Origin: Coniochaeta sp. PMI_546
Taxonomy: Eukaryota; Ascomycota; Sordariomycetes; Coniochaetales; Coniochaetaceae
Direction of reading: 5' to 3'
Length of the DNA: 64,000 bases
Assembly: GCA_021432605.1 (NCBI GenBank)
Contig: MU271150.1
Location: 992,001-1,056,000, forward strand
The notes under the pieces are model-generated. The model saw only the letters and a list, made by a program, of their open reading frames with translations. It did not search any database and was not told the DNA's origin. Both the position numbers and the translations under genes were made by a program. How positions within the stretch are numbered: the stretch's first letter is position 1; each line of letters starts with the position of its first letter. Of this stretch, positions 36,495-47,940 are shown in pieces.

Positions 36495-36724
36495 AGACTG
36501 GACGAATGAAGATTCGCCAGGTGATGCTGATGGATATACATGCCCGCGAAGAGACAAACTCTTTTCCTGCCAGACCCTGCAAAGAGGTCGATTCCGCAAG
36601 TTCATCGATTCAAAACCTGTTTTGTGCCGTATAACTCCGTTATGACCCTCCATCATATATCATGTGGCTGTCTCCATCACTTCGTCCTCAGACAAAAAAG
36701 TCTCACCCCACGACATCATCCGAT

Positions 36725-37374
36725 TTACCGGACGATACCGTCGAAGCGCTGCTTGAACCACTTGACGGTCTCGTCGCGGTTGATCTTGTGGCCGGCACCG
36801 ATTCTGCTCTTGCAGCGACGGCGGCGGGCGACGCGCTCACCGGGGCGGGTCATGCAGCAGTAGAAGTCCATGCCGTAGATACCGATACCGGGGTCGTACT
36901 TGATGCCCAGGTCGATGTGCTCGCTGATGCCGAAGCCGAAGTTGCCGGTCTCGGAGAAGTTGCGCTTGCGGAGCTCGTACTCCTTGACCTTGAGGCCGCG
37001 CTCGAGGATCTCCTCGGCCTTGGGGCCGCGGACGGTGACGTGCACAGCGATCTTTTCGTTACGGCGGATACCGAAGGTACGGACGGTGTAGCGGGCCTTG
37101 CCTGTTGGGGGAGAGGAAATGTCAGAAACCAATTTCAAAGTTACTGTAGAGCCAGTAAGGAGGGAAACGTACTGTAGACGGGGGTTTGACCGGACAGCTG
37201 CTCCAACACCTTGGCGGCACGGGTCAGCCTGTCACCAGACTCGCCGACTGAGATGTTCAGGACGAGCTTCTGGATGCGGAGCTCCCGCATGGGGTTGGCG
37301 GCCTTCTCAGACTAAATGAGGAGTCAGATTGATCATCTCGCATTACATCTCGGTCACTCGGGTGCTCATACCAT
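36725..37374 (-). CDS. RPL11: 60S ribosomal protein L11 (uL5)
   Basis: Three exons: complement(join(36725..37101,37173..37311,37372..37374)), 172 aa. Exon 1 is just the ATG, followed by GTATGA, an arrangement common in fungal ribosomal protein genes. The protein is the uL5 component of the large subunit central protuberance, which contacts 5S rRNA. Landmarks: '[20 protein letters not shown]' , '[20 protein letters not shown]', '[19 protein letters not shown]', '[19 protein letters not shown]', '[19 protein letters not shown]', '[19 protein letters not shown]', and the basic C-terminus ending '[12 protein letters not shown]'. Introns are 60 and 71 nt. It is divergently arranged with SmB. Confidence 0.97.
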
Positions 37375-37773
37375 GATGATGGATTGCTGTCGACGGTTAG
37401 CTGGGCGATGGTTGACAGACAAGTTTAGAGAAGTTCAAAAGTTGAAATTGACGGCTCACGGCTTTTGGAAATTTTGTGTGGGCTCCATCCAAAACCCTAG
37501 AGAGCAGTTTGGTGGGGGACATTTGCGCTAAAGCTGATTCGGGTTTAGCGTAGAGACTGGAATCAAGGTTGGCCCAAGCTCCAGATTTGGCAGCCTTCCC
37601 TCAGCCGTGTCCAGACGAAATTTGTTGCCTTGTCGACACGCATCTGCTGGACTCTTGAAGCTTCCCCACAAGCTACAGAGACCGCGAACATCGACGAAGC
37701 TACAAGAGCTTTGTTGAAAAAGACCAATTTTTGCTCAAATAGAGAAGCTACAGTGTAGCAACTCACCTCAATC
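37375..37773. promoter_or_regulatory. shared divergent promoter region of RPL11 and SmB, with telobox
   Basis: A 400-nt spacer between two divergently transcribed housekeeping genes. It contains AAAACCCTAG at 37491-37500, i.e. the telobox AACCCTA at 37493-37499, about 120 nt upstream of RPL11. Telobox elements are known in promoters of ribosomal protein and translation genes in fungi and plants; its use here is inferred. Confidence 0.45.
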
Positions 37774-38610
37774 ATGTCGAACAAGCAGGGAAAGATGGTA
37801 TGTCGCCGTGCTCCCTCCTTCCTTGACCGCTGCTGTTGTCGTTGTGACGTTGACATCCCAGGCTGACCCGAATGATACTTCTAGGCCGGTTACGTACGTA
37901 TCTTATTTATCTCCCTGAATATGCGCATGCATTATGGGACTGACAATGCGCTTAGATCAATTACCGGATGAGAGTAACCCTCAATGACGGTCGCCAGATG
38001 ACCGGGCAATTGCTCGCTTTCGACAAGGTGAGTCGCTTGTACGGTCCTCTTATCCCTAATGGAATGTCTACTGACAAACATACAGCACATGAACCTGGTC
38101 CTTGCCGATACCGAAGAATTTCGACGCATCAAGAAGAAGCAGGCCAAGTCATCCGCCCCCGGCGCGTCATCATCAACGACCCAAACCATCGAGCAGGAAG
38201 AGAAGCGCACCCTCGGCTTGACGATCGTTCGAGGCGCACAGATCGTATCACTCTCCGTTGAGTCCCCTCCACCAGCCGACCCGAGCACGCGTCTTGGAAA
38301 GTCCACAGCCGGTGGAGTGGTGTCGACGCTCGCAGCTGGTCCCGGCGTGGCAAGACCTGCAGGCCGTGGTGCTGCCGCTCCTATCTCGCTCGCTGGACCT
38401 GCCGCTGGTGTAGGCGGTGCCGCTCCTCCTCCTGCTTTCCCCGGGTTCCCAGGAGGCCCAACTCCTCCGGGCTTCCCTGGTCGTGGTGCCCCTCCACCAG
38501 GGTTCCCCGGCGCATTCCCTCCTGCTGGATTCCCTGGCGCTCCCGGTTTCCCGCCTGCTGGGTTTCCTCCTGGAGGTGCGCCGCCCGGGTTTAACCCACC
38601 TCGGAGGTAG
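37774..38610 (+). CDS. SMB1: small nuclear ribonucleoprotein-associated protein B (SmB)
   Basis: Exons join(37774..37797,37956..38027,38086..38610), 206 aa. It is one of the seven Sm proteins of the U1, U2, U4 and U5 snRNP rings. Sm1 motif: 'INYRMRVTLNDGRQMTGQLL' then 'AFDKHMNLVLADTEEFR'. Sm2 motif: 'RTLGLTIVRGAQIVSLSVES'. The long C-terminal tail is Gly/Pro/Ala-rich with repeated PGFPG and PPGF units, as in SmB/B'. The first intron (37798-37955, 158 nt) holds a possible 27-nt cassette exon at 37862-37888 flanked by CAG and GTTACG, which would add nine residues in frame before the Sm fold. The second intron is 58 nt. Confidence 0.93.
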
Positions 38611-39152
38611 ACTTGGAAAAGGGTAGATGGAGCACAGTTGGGACAGCTAAACCTTGTGGCAAATCTCCGGAGATATGGAGAGTGAGCCTTCGACAAGGGG
38701 AAAAGCTCGATCTGTTTGCATCAAAGTTAAGGTATAAACCCAAAAAGGACGGAATACCAGCGGCGTTCAGGGGTTTGTGGATTTGGGTTGAGTGGCGGAA
38801 GTGTCTTTTGGAGTCGAGCATAGCTCAGGGTAGATGCCACAACCCATATGTCATCCTGACCTAAACGAATATCCGCATATCAAAGAAAATACTTCTGCAA
38901 TTGATGTCCCGACAACAGTGTAGGTAGTTGTATAAGGCACGTGACATATACCCATTTCAAAGACGAGGCTGGCGTTGCTTGTTTCCGCAAAGTCCGTCGC
39001 GAGCGTTGGTTGGCCTGCTGGCACAGTTGACCCACCCAAATTTCTCAACCCTCGTCGCCGGTATTGAAGGAAGCTCAACACTTCGTCAGCCTTAACCTCC
39101 AAGTCCCATCCAACGCCAACGAAGCCATTGATCCGTCACATCGATCGTCAAA
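38611..39152. promoter_or_regulatory. SmB 3' flank and MPC1 upstream region with CACGTGA box
   Basis: No gene is supported here. CACGTGA lies at 38938-38944, about 210 nt before the MPC1 ATG. Confidence 0.45.
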
Positions 39153-39926
39153 ATGGCTGCCTTCGTCAAAGCGATCAATGCCAAGATCAGGTCCAACCCT
39201 GTGTCGGACTACCTCTGCTCAACACGTACGTTTCTTTCAACTCGGATATTCCCCCGTTAATTCCGGTATTGCTTGAGCGATGACTCGATGCTGGTCCTGG
39301 AGCATTAGAGTTGGGAGTGCTTCTGAATACAGCTTCTCATAGCTTTGGTTTGAAGGGTGTTCAATATTGTGACGGACTGTCCCTACCTAAGCCCTCCGGC
39401 CTTCGCGTCGGACCACAGACGGAGAGCTTCCTCTAGACGTTGTCGGAGAGTGCTACTTCTCGATACCAAACAGTGTGGCTAACATTTCACCTCTATACAG
39501 ATTTCTGGGGACCAGCCTCCAACTTTGGCATTCCCATCGCAGCAGTCATGGACACACAAAAGTCCCCCGAGCTGTAAGCCCAACCGCTTCCCTCCCAACA
39601 ATGTTCAGCGAGGATCTCTAGCGACTACACGACGCTAACCACCGTCTCTCCCTCCTTGTAGCATCTCCGGAACAATGACCGGCGCCCTTATCATCTACAG
39701 CGCAACCTTCATGCGGTACTCCCTCGCCGTCACTCCCAAGAACTACCTCCTCTTCGCCTGCCACTTCATCAACGAGGGCTCGCAGCTCGTGCAGGGATAC
39801 CGCTACCTTGACTGGCACCGGTGGGGTGGCAAGGAGAAGGCCGGTGTTCAGGGCGTGGTGGCTTCTGCCAAGGAGACTGCGGCGGTGGCTGAGGACAAGG
39901 TCAAGGCTGCTGTTGGGGCTAAATAA
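39153..39926 (+). CDS. MPC1: mitochondrial pyruvate carrier subunit 1
   Basis: Three exons: join(39153..39225,39501..39573,39662..39926), 136 aa. With an MPC2/MPC3-type partner it forms the heterodimer that imports pyruvate across the inner mitochondrial membrane. Landmarks match MPC1 rather than MPC2: 'HFWGPASNFGIPIAAVMD' followed by 'KSPELISGTMTGALIIYSAT' , 'FMRYSLAVTPKNYLLFACHF' and 'NEGSQLVQGYRYLDWH'. Three short membrane helices are expected. The C-terminal ~35 residues are an Ala/Lys/Glu-rich extension beyond the animal protein. Introns are 275 and 88 nt. The partner subunit is not in the window. Pyruvate carboxylase, using the same substrate in the cytosol, lies 2.7 kb downstream. Confidence 0.96.
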
Positions 39927-42633
39927 GTGATGAGTTGGACATAGGGGTTTTGGCGGTTGTGGAATGGATACCATAAGTGCCATTCGAAGCCGGCAATAGG
40001 GGGCCAAGTGATCTTGACGGCATGGCTCAAAGTTGTCTATCAGTCTGGCTAGTAGCACAGACGGAAAGGATAGGCATAGCCCGGAGATTGTGGGTGTGAT
40101 GGTCTTCACACAACGGACTTTGTACAATCATCATGAGTGCACTGGTTTTGGGTGCTTCGCTCTAGAATTGCTTATGTGGTATGTTACAGAATTGAGGATT
40201 CCGGTGACGGTTGCATTGGTTGCGCGTCTTGACTGGTCTTAGTGACATGAGCGGTAGCATTGCACTACGGCAGCGATGTCCTTTCACCCTTGGCGTTCTT
40301 GGTGAGCTTAACAACTGGACGCAGGACTGTAGGGCATAGGTTTCGTGTTTCCCGAGTCTGAACACAGGCCACACTTGCAGGCTACATTATGGAAAATGTC
40401 CATCCGCATTCACGGGTTCTAGAGTTTTAGAAGTCTCGGGCTTTTCAGACGTCACATAGTTTCTTTCGATGCTCTGTGTTCGTCGAGTAAGTCGGCGATT
40501 AATGGCACAAACTAGACTTCGCTGGCCCAGGGTTTAACATGAGTCAAGTGAACTACAACTCCTGCCAAGAACTACCTTACTCTGGACCGTCGTATGGAAT
40601 TGCAGAGGATACCAGCTGAAGCACCAAGTCTGGCGAGTGGAGTAGAAAATAAGCCTAAGATACATAATCCCAGGGCGGTGAGGATGGTGTTGATGGATCT
40701 AGGCACTATCCTACCGAACTCGGAGGCCTTAATTGCGTCATCGAGGGTTTTTTTTGTGGTAGCTGATGACTCTCAGAGAGTCGTTGAAAGAACCTGGAAG
40801 TCCTCACTTGCCTAGTCGTTCAATAAAAGCCTCTGCGATTGTCATCAGGCCAAGGCAACGATCCCATGCATACTCCGCGATGGGAGTGGAAGGTGGCTTG
40901 CACCTGCTTGATGACAGATTTTTAAATGGCGCATGTCCCTTGCCAATTGAAAATTGTCAACATTTCAAGATCTAGCATCGTGAACATGCATGCAGCAAAG
41001 TGGCAATCTCACCCTACAGCGGTGAGTTTGGTGGTGAGGGAGCTGAAGGCGGGGTAGCTTTGCTGTTCCATTGGAAGACTACTGAGAATGTAGTGTACCT
41101 TAGTCGTGTAAACTACCGGTATGTAAGATGTTATCTGGGATCTGCTGGAGGCCCCGCACCGTTGAGGGCTAGACTGGGAAGCGAGGATACCCTCTCTGCC
41201 TCTAGTCAGGAACTGGTGTACCATGGTCGTCATGGTCTGTCCCGAGGATGGTCTCCTTATCTCGACACTCCAGCAGAAAGGTGCGAATGCTGGACGAGCT
41301 TATCCTCGGCTCCGCGAAAACAACAGTCCACGGCAGTCATCGCCGCCAGGTTAAATGTCCGGCCATTACCGACAATGGCCGTGGCACTCGTCTTCCGGCT
41401 CCGAATTCTCGCGAGACCAAGAAGCTGCGGTGGTAGTGGTGGTGGTGGTCGTGGAAGATAGACCGTCGCTAGCCCTGCCGCAGCAATATGCCACGGCGAA
41501 GGTAGCGTATTGGCCGGGCTGAGGAAATCTGGACTCCGGAGCCTCGCTGATTGAGTCAAGACAAACGTCACAAGCAGTGATCTCCATCAAGGTCCCGAGC
41601 GGCATGTGTGCAATGTTGCGGCGATCGGACCCCACCCCGCTGTCCTATCTCCCACGCAACTTCAGGTTGCACCAAGCAGAGTAGCATTCCACCCGCGCTG
41701 CTCCACAGTACAGCGCTGAAGGAACTGAAGGAAGCATGTGGGATAAGGAATTGGGAAAGCTCTTCGTCGAACAGGATGTCCAGTTGCGACATCCGCTGCA
41801 AATGATTTGCTACACGAATGAGGTTATAGAAAGTTCGAGCTCCCCGATCCGGAGAAATGCCTCCAATGAACTCTGCAATAAGCTTAGAAAGTGGTAGCTT
41901 CGTTCCAATCGGGGCCTGGACCGAGGAAGTGACACACTAGGTTTCAAGCTGTCTGCCGCAAGAAAGCGCGCAACCAGCGGCATCCAGATGTATAGACGGA
42001 CGGTGTGGAAGGAGTGACAAGCTCCGTCTATGGTGAGAAATCTGTTGGGCACTTGTTGTTCTGGGATGTCTTGGGGTTCTGCTACTCGCCCACTGCGTTT
42101 TGCCTTGGCACACGCGGTTCCCAGACTGTATCAGATGTCGGAGGTCCCTCCTTGTCCATTGCTGTGAAGTGCTGACCCATTCACTGCTCTGTGTCCGATC
42201 TCCGATTCATACCCACGGACAAAATCCCCTCAAATCCCCCGAGCATGATCCATTGCTCTGTTCTACTCTCTCTGTGCCTAAGTGTAGTCTCTGCTCCCGT
42301 CAGTATCAGTTCCTCCCCTTGAGCTCTGTACCTTCTGCAATATCATTGTGTTTGTTGGCATCGTCAATCCACCACGGACGACAAGCCGCCCAATACAGTC
42401 AATCAGCACGGACATCCTCTCTCGGCAAGCTCGCAAAAGCAGCTGGAAGCTGTCTTTTAGCCGAAGCTCTGGCTGGAGCTTGGCTCACTAGCAACGAAGA
42501 GAGACCCCACAAACCGACCGCGCGCAGCTAGGACCCCGCCGTCGTCGTCCGTCATAGCTTTAATTCTCGAGTCCCCTACCGGCAACCTTTCCCCTGCCAT
42601 TGACACCTGATTTCGACCTCAATCGATCTCAAA
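39927..42633. other. gene-free stretch between MPC1 and pyruvate carboxylase
   Basis: About 2.7 kb. Minus-strand frames at 41.26-42.05 kb are open in pieces but give no family match; a (GGT)n-like run sits at about 41428-41455. The last ~500 nt are pyrimidine-rich and probably contain the pyruvate carboxylase promoter and leader. Confidence 0.4.
41428..41455. repeat. imperfect (GGT)n simple repeat
   Basis: A run of GGT triplets with single-base changes in an otherwise gene-free stretch. Confidence 0.6.
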
Positions 42634-45600
42634 ATGGCGGCCGATAAGCCTACCACCGAGAAGTACGAGGAGGTGTTTGAGGATGAGGAGGCTCCCAAGG
42701 AAGCCCAGTCGATGCACCGCATCAGGGCCAACTCCTCCATCATGCAGTTGAAGAAGATCCTCGGTAAGTGCCCCTGGCGACCGGAGAGAGGGTTGAGGAG
42801 CTGGAGGTGGCAGAGCAGTTCCTGGCACCCGAAGCAGAGCTCTGTTAAAGTTTGTTGAGGTTGTGTGCTAATGCGATTTGTCTCAACCAGTTGCCAACCG
42901 TGGTGAAATCCGTGAGTTACCAAACCCCGCCATGTGATTGTGATGGGAGCTTTGACTGACAGGCGCAACTAGCTATCCGTGTATGTCGTAACCCATTGAC
43001 GCGGATGCCCGCGTATTAAAGGTGATGTTATGCTCACGTTTGTCGCTATCTACAGATCTTTAGAACCGTGAGTCACCCCTTTCTACATTTGATTTCGCTG
43101 CTCTGTTCTTGTCGGCCGGATAGGGCGTGCAAGGGAGACATCAGCTGACTAGTAAATCTCCAGGCACACGAGTTGTCGCTTCACACAATTGCTATCTTCA
43201 GGTAGGGCTTCGAATCGAAAACGAGATATTACCACGGAGTCTTGCTGATTGCGTAGCTATGAGGATCGTTTATCTATGCACCGGCAGAGTATGCGCGATT
43301 TCAAGTCCCGCTACCGTCACTGTCCGCTAACATTCCTCCACAGAGGCCGATGAGGCGTACGTCATTGGCAAGCGCGGGCAGTACACTCCTGTGGGAGCTT
43401 ATCTCGCCAGCGACGAGATTGTCAAAATCGCCGTTGAGCATGGCGCGCAGATGATTCACCCAGGATATGGTTTCTTGTCAGAGAACGCCGATTTCGCTCG
43501 CAAGGTCGAGAAAGCCGGGCTTATCGTATGCAGCTTCATCCCCCCCTTTTTGACGCACAGCGACTAACACAGTTTTGCTTCTTGCAGTTTGTCGGCCCCT
43601 CCCCGGAGGTGATTGACGCGCTCGGCGACAAAGTTTCCGCTCGAGCCCTGGCCATCAAGGCCAACGTCCCCGTCGTACCAGGCACAGAAGGCGCCGTCGA
43701 GAAATTCGAGGAGGTCAAGGCCTTTACAGACAAATATGGGTTCCCTATCATCATCAAGGCGGCCTACGGCGGAGGTGGCCGTGGCATGCGAGTCGTCCGT
43801 GACCAGGAGTCACTGAAGGAGAACTTCGAGCGCGCGACGTCCGAGGCCAAGTCTGCCTTTGGCAACGGCACCGTGTTCGTCGAGCGCTTCCTCGACAAGC
43901 CCAAGCACATCGAGGTGCAGCTTCTCGGAGACAACCACGGCAACATTGTCCACCTGTACGAGCGCGACTGCTCCGTGCAGCGCAGGCATCAGAAGGTCGT
44001 CGAGATCGCGCCGGCCAAGGACCTCCCGTCCGAGGTCCGTGACGCCATCCTGAACGACGCCGTGAGGTTGGCGAAGTCGGTCAACTACCGCAATGCAGGT
44101 ACCGCTGAGTTTCTGGTGGACCAGCAGAACCGCTACTACTTCATCGAGATCAACCCCCGCATTCAAGTCGAGCACACCATCACCGAGGAGATTACCGGAA
44201 TCGACATTGTTGCAGCCCAGATCCAGATCGCGGCTGGCGCGACGCTGGCTCAGCTTGGCCTGACTCAGGATCGCATCTCGACCCGCGGCTTTGCCATTCA
44301 GTGTCGTATCACGACCGAGGACCCCAGCAAACAATTCCAGCCTGACACAGGGAAAATCGAAGGTCAGCACGCGCTCCTCACTCTTTCCCTATGAAGTCGT
44401 GCTAATGTCTCTTTTAGTCTACCGTAGTGCTGGTGGAAACGGTGTCCGTCTGGACGGTGGAAATGGATTTGCTGGAGCTGTCATCACCCGTAAGTCATCC
44501 CTGTTTCGTCTCGGACGTATCATCGCATCACCGTCTGTGCGTATGGTCGTCGATTCGTGTGGTCGTCCGTCTGTTCCTTTGGTGCTCCAATCGTGTAATC
44601 TTACCCTGACCTCATCTTCACCCAATCCCCCTTTGTCCACCTCACTATTTCGGTCAATTATATCTCATCGGCTTTGCTAACCTGGAAATTGCGTTTTACA
44701 GCTTATTACGACTCGATGTACTTGACCCCATTTCGCGTCAACTTTTGGACTTCGGCTAACAATCTCACAGGCTGGTCAAGTGTACATGTCATGGTTCAAC
44801 ATACGAGATCGCCCGCCGCAAGATGCTTCGTGCTCTGGTAGAATTCCGAATAAGGGGTGTCAAAACTAACATACCGTTCCTGGCATCTCTCCTGACGCAC
44901 CCAACCTTCATTGATGGAGCGTGCTACACTCAGTTCATTGACGATGTAAGCATCTGATCCCGGCTCGCGTCCTCGCGCGGCAAAGTGCTGACATACTTAG
45001 ACCCCCGCCCTGTTCGATCTCGTTGGCAGCCAGAACCGTGCGCAGAAGTTACTTGCGTATCTGGGCGACCTCGCTGTCAACGGAAGCAGCATCAAGGGCC
45101 AGATTGGTGAGCCCAAGCTGAAGACTGACATCATCATTCCTGAGCTATTTGACGATGCTGGCAACAAGATCGATGTCAGCGTCCCGCCTACCAAAGGATG
45201 GCGTCAAGTTCTCCTTGAACAGGGCCCGAAGGGCTTTGCTAAGGCTGTTCGTGCCAACAAAGGCGTGCTGCTGATGGACACCACCTGGCGTGATGCTCAC
45301 CAGTCTCTCCTTGCCACCCGAGTGCGTACCGTCGACCTCTGCAACATCGCTCGCGAGACAAGTCATGCTCTTTCGAACCTGTTCAGTCTCGAGTGCTGGG
45401 GTGGAGCCACGTTCGACGTGGCCATGAGGTTCCTTTATGAGGACCCCTGGGACCGTCTGCGAAAGATGCGCAAGTTGATCCCCAACATCCCCTTCCAGAT
45501 GTTGCTCCGTGGCGCCAATGGTGTTGCTTACTCTTCTCTGCCCGACAATGCCATTGAGCATTTCGTTGAGCAGGCCAAGAAGAACGGCGTTGATATCTTC

Positions 45601-47197
45601 CGAGTGTTCGATGCTCTCAATGATATCAATCAACTCGAAGTTGGAATCAAGGCCGTCCAGAAGGCCGGAGGAGTCGCTGAAGGCACGATATGCTATTCTG
45701 GCGATATGCTAAACCCCAAGAAGAAGTACAACCTGCCGTACTACCTCGAGCTTGCCGATAAGCTCGTCGCTCTTGATATCGACGTCCTCGGCATCAAGGA
45801 TATGGCTGGTGTTTTGAAGCCGCATGCGGCAACGCTTCTTATTGGTGCCCTTCGTGAGAAGTACCCCGACCTCCCGATCCACGTGCATACTCACGACTCT
45901 GCCGGAACCGGTGTTGCGTCCATGGTGGCATGCGCATTGGCTGGCGCTGACGCCGTTGATGCTGCCACCGACAGCATGTCCGGCATGACTTCTCAACCCA
46001 GCATCAACGCCATCCTTTCCTCGCTTGAGGGTACCGGCTTGGACCCCGGCCTGAACATTCACCACGTGCGAGCCCTTGACACATACTGGTCGCAGCTGCG
46101 TCTACTCTACTCGCCGTTCGAGGCTCATCTCACCGGTCCTGACCCAGAGGTATACGAGCACGAAATCCCAGGTGGTCAGCTTACCAACATGATGTTCCAA
46201 GCCTCGCAACTCGGCCTCGGCTCTCAGTGGCTCGAGACCAAGAAGGCGTACGAAGAAGCCAACGACCTGCTCGGCGATATCGTCAAGGTTACCCCGACGT
46301 CCAAGGTCGTCGGTGACTTGGCGCAGTTTATGGTCTCCAACAAGCTATCCGCTGAGGACGTCAAGGCTCGTGCTGGCGAGCTGGACTTCCCCGGCTCAGT
46401 ACTCGAATTTTTGGAAGGCATGATGGGCCAGCCGTACGGTGGATTCCCCGAGCCGCTGCGGACCAACGCTCTGCGCGGTCGCCGGAAGCTCAACGACCGC
46501 CCCGGCCTGCACCTGGAGCCCGTCGACTTTGGCAAGGTCAAGCGCGAGCTGGCTCGCAAGTTCGGCAGCCCAGTCACCGAGTGCGATGTCGCTTCCTACG
46601 TGATGTACCCCAAGGTCTTCGAGGACTACAAGGCGTTTGTCGCTAAGTTCGGTGACCTCAGCGTGCTCCCGACGAAGTACTTCCTCTCGAAGCCTGAGAT
46701 CGGCGAGGAGTTCCACGTCGAGCTGGAGAAGGGCAAGGTCCTTATCCTGAAGCTGCTGGCTGTTGGCCCGCTGTCCGAGAACACTGGCCAGCGCGAGGTG
46801 TTCTACGAAATGAACGGCGAGGTCCGGCAAGTCTCCGTCGACGACAAGCAGGCGTCGGTGGAGAACATCAGCAGGCCGAAGGCCGACCCCACCGATACCA
46901 GCCAGGTTGGTGCTCCCATGGCTGGTGTGCTTGTCGAGCTTCGTGTACACGATGGTACCGAGGTCAAGAAGGGCGACCCTCTCGCTGTTCTCAGCGCCAT
47001 GAAGATGGTAAGTCTCTTTCCCCCTTAACGCATTCCACTATGTTCGTCAGGGTGATCATGTACTAACAATGAACTAGGAAATGGTTATCTCTGCCCCTCA
47101 CGCCGGTGTTGTCTCGCAACTGCAGGTGCGCGAGGGCGATTCGGTTGCCGGATCAGACCTGGTGTGCCGTATCGTTAAGGGGGGAGAGAAGAAATAG
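42634..47197 (+). CDS. PYC1: pyruvate carboxylase
   Basis: Thirteen exons: join(42634..42763,42891..42911,42973..42980,43056..43067,43164..43201,43257..43288,43344..43525,43588..44362,44418..44489,44702..44717,44771..44945,45001..47007,47078..47197), 1195 aa, as expected. It makes oxaloacetate from pyruvate and bicarbonate with ATP; in fungi it is cytosolic. Domains: biotin carboxylase (~43-500; 'KKILVANRGEIPIRIFRTA' across five exons, glycine-rich '[10 protein letters not shown]', '[10 protein letters not shown]'), carboxyltransferase ('[20 protein letters not shown]', '[12 protein letters not shown]', 'IKDMAG', 'HTHDSAGTG'), and a C-terminal biotinyl domain with Lys1155 in AMKM-EM, the motif itself being split by the last intron. 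Exons 2, 3, 4 and 10 are only 21, 8, 12 and 16 nt. All introns are GT-AG. No mitochondrial presequence is seen. Confidence 0.97.
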
Positions 47198-47940
47198 GTT
47201 GTGCAATAGGGCGACGATGTTGGATGGTGGTTGGGTTTAGTTGAGCGCATGTCTACCTACTGGATCCTGCTTTTTTGGTCGCTGTGCACCTATAAGGATT
47301 AGTCTTACTCGACGTATCAGGTACTTAGTAGTTTTCTAAGATTATGACCTTGTTGGGCGACATGTCTTCTTGCAAGCTGAATGGTCGCCTTTTTTGCACT
47401 GCATTCTGAACTCACACGGAGAGCATGGCTCCCTGTCAACGTAGTGTGAACCGTGCACTTTCTACCCCCTCCACCTCGGCAAGGCTTTTTGTTGGGCTTT
47501 CTCGTACCTTGAGCTGCAATGTGAGCCATCACCGAGCATATCGAATGATCTTCTGCGCACCGGTTGTATCGTCACGCCGCGGAAGGTGCAAAACGCCGTC
47601 GGGTCACATGTGGATTGTCGTCGCATCATGTTACCGCTCGGCAACGGCGCGCACAGCTTCCGGCCCGGACGTGTACACCTTCGCTGGGACCAAATGAAGG
47701 CTCGTTGTGGCTACCGGCATGTTGTTGCCCGAGTACGGAATACATGCTAAGAGGAACAAAAGTCAAACGTCGTTTATGGATTAGGCACTTGATTGAGATC
47801 GTATTGGCTAGGCTCGTGTTATCTTGTAGATGGGCAGGATAGGCCTATCCTCAAAAGACCCGGAGCAACGCTCGCACACGTCCCAGTCTGAGCCAACATC
47901 TATCAACCGCTTAATCCTTCCTCGACCCCTACCCGGTCCT
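47198..47940. other. intergenic between convergent pyruvate carboxylase and RNA ligase genes
   Basis: About 740 nt containing both 3' ends. No further gene is supported. Confidence 0.45.

Noticed and set aside
39226-39500. Possible C/D-box snoRNA in the long first intron of MPC1 (a GATGA and a CTGA about 45 nt apart)
   Set aside because: The C box is not a full RTGATGA and no terminal stem of more than four pairs was seen.
41257-42052. Three overlapping minus-strand frames upstream of pyruvate carboxylase
   Set aside because: They do not join through plausible introns and contain simple-sequence (GGT)n translation; no family is evident.
42100-42531. 144-codon plus-strand frame just before pyruvate carboxylase
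   Set aside because: Composition is that of a pyrimidine-rich leader (Ser/Leu/Cys/Pro from CT-rich DNA); no conserved pattern.
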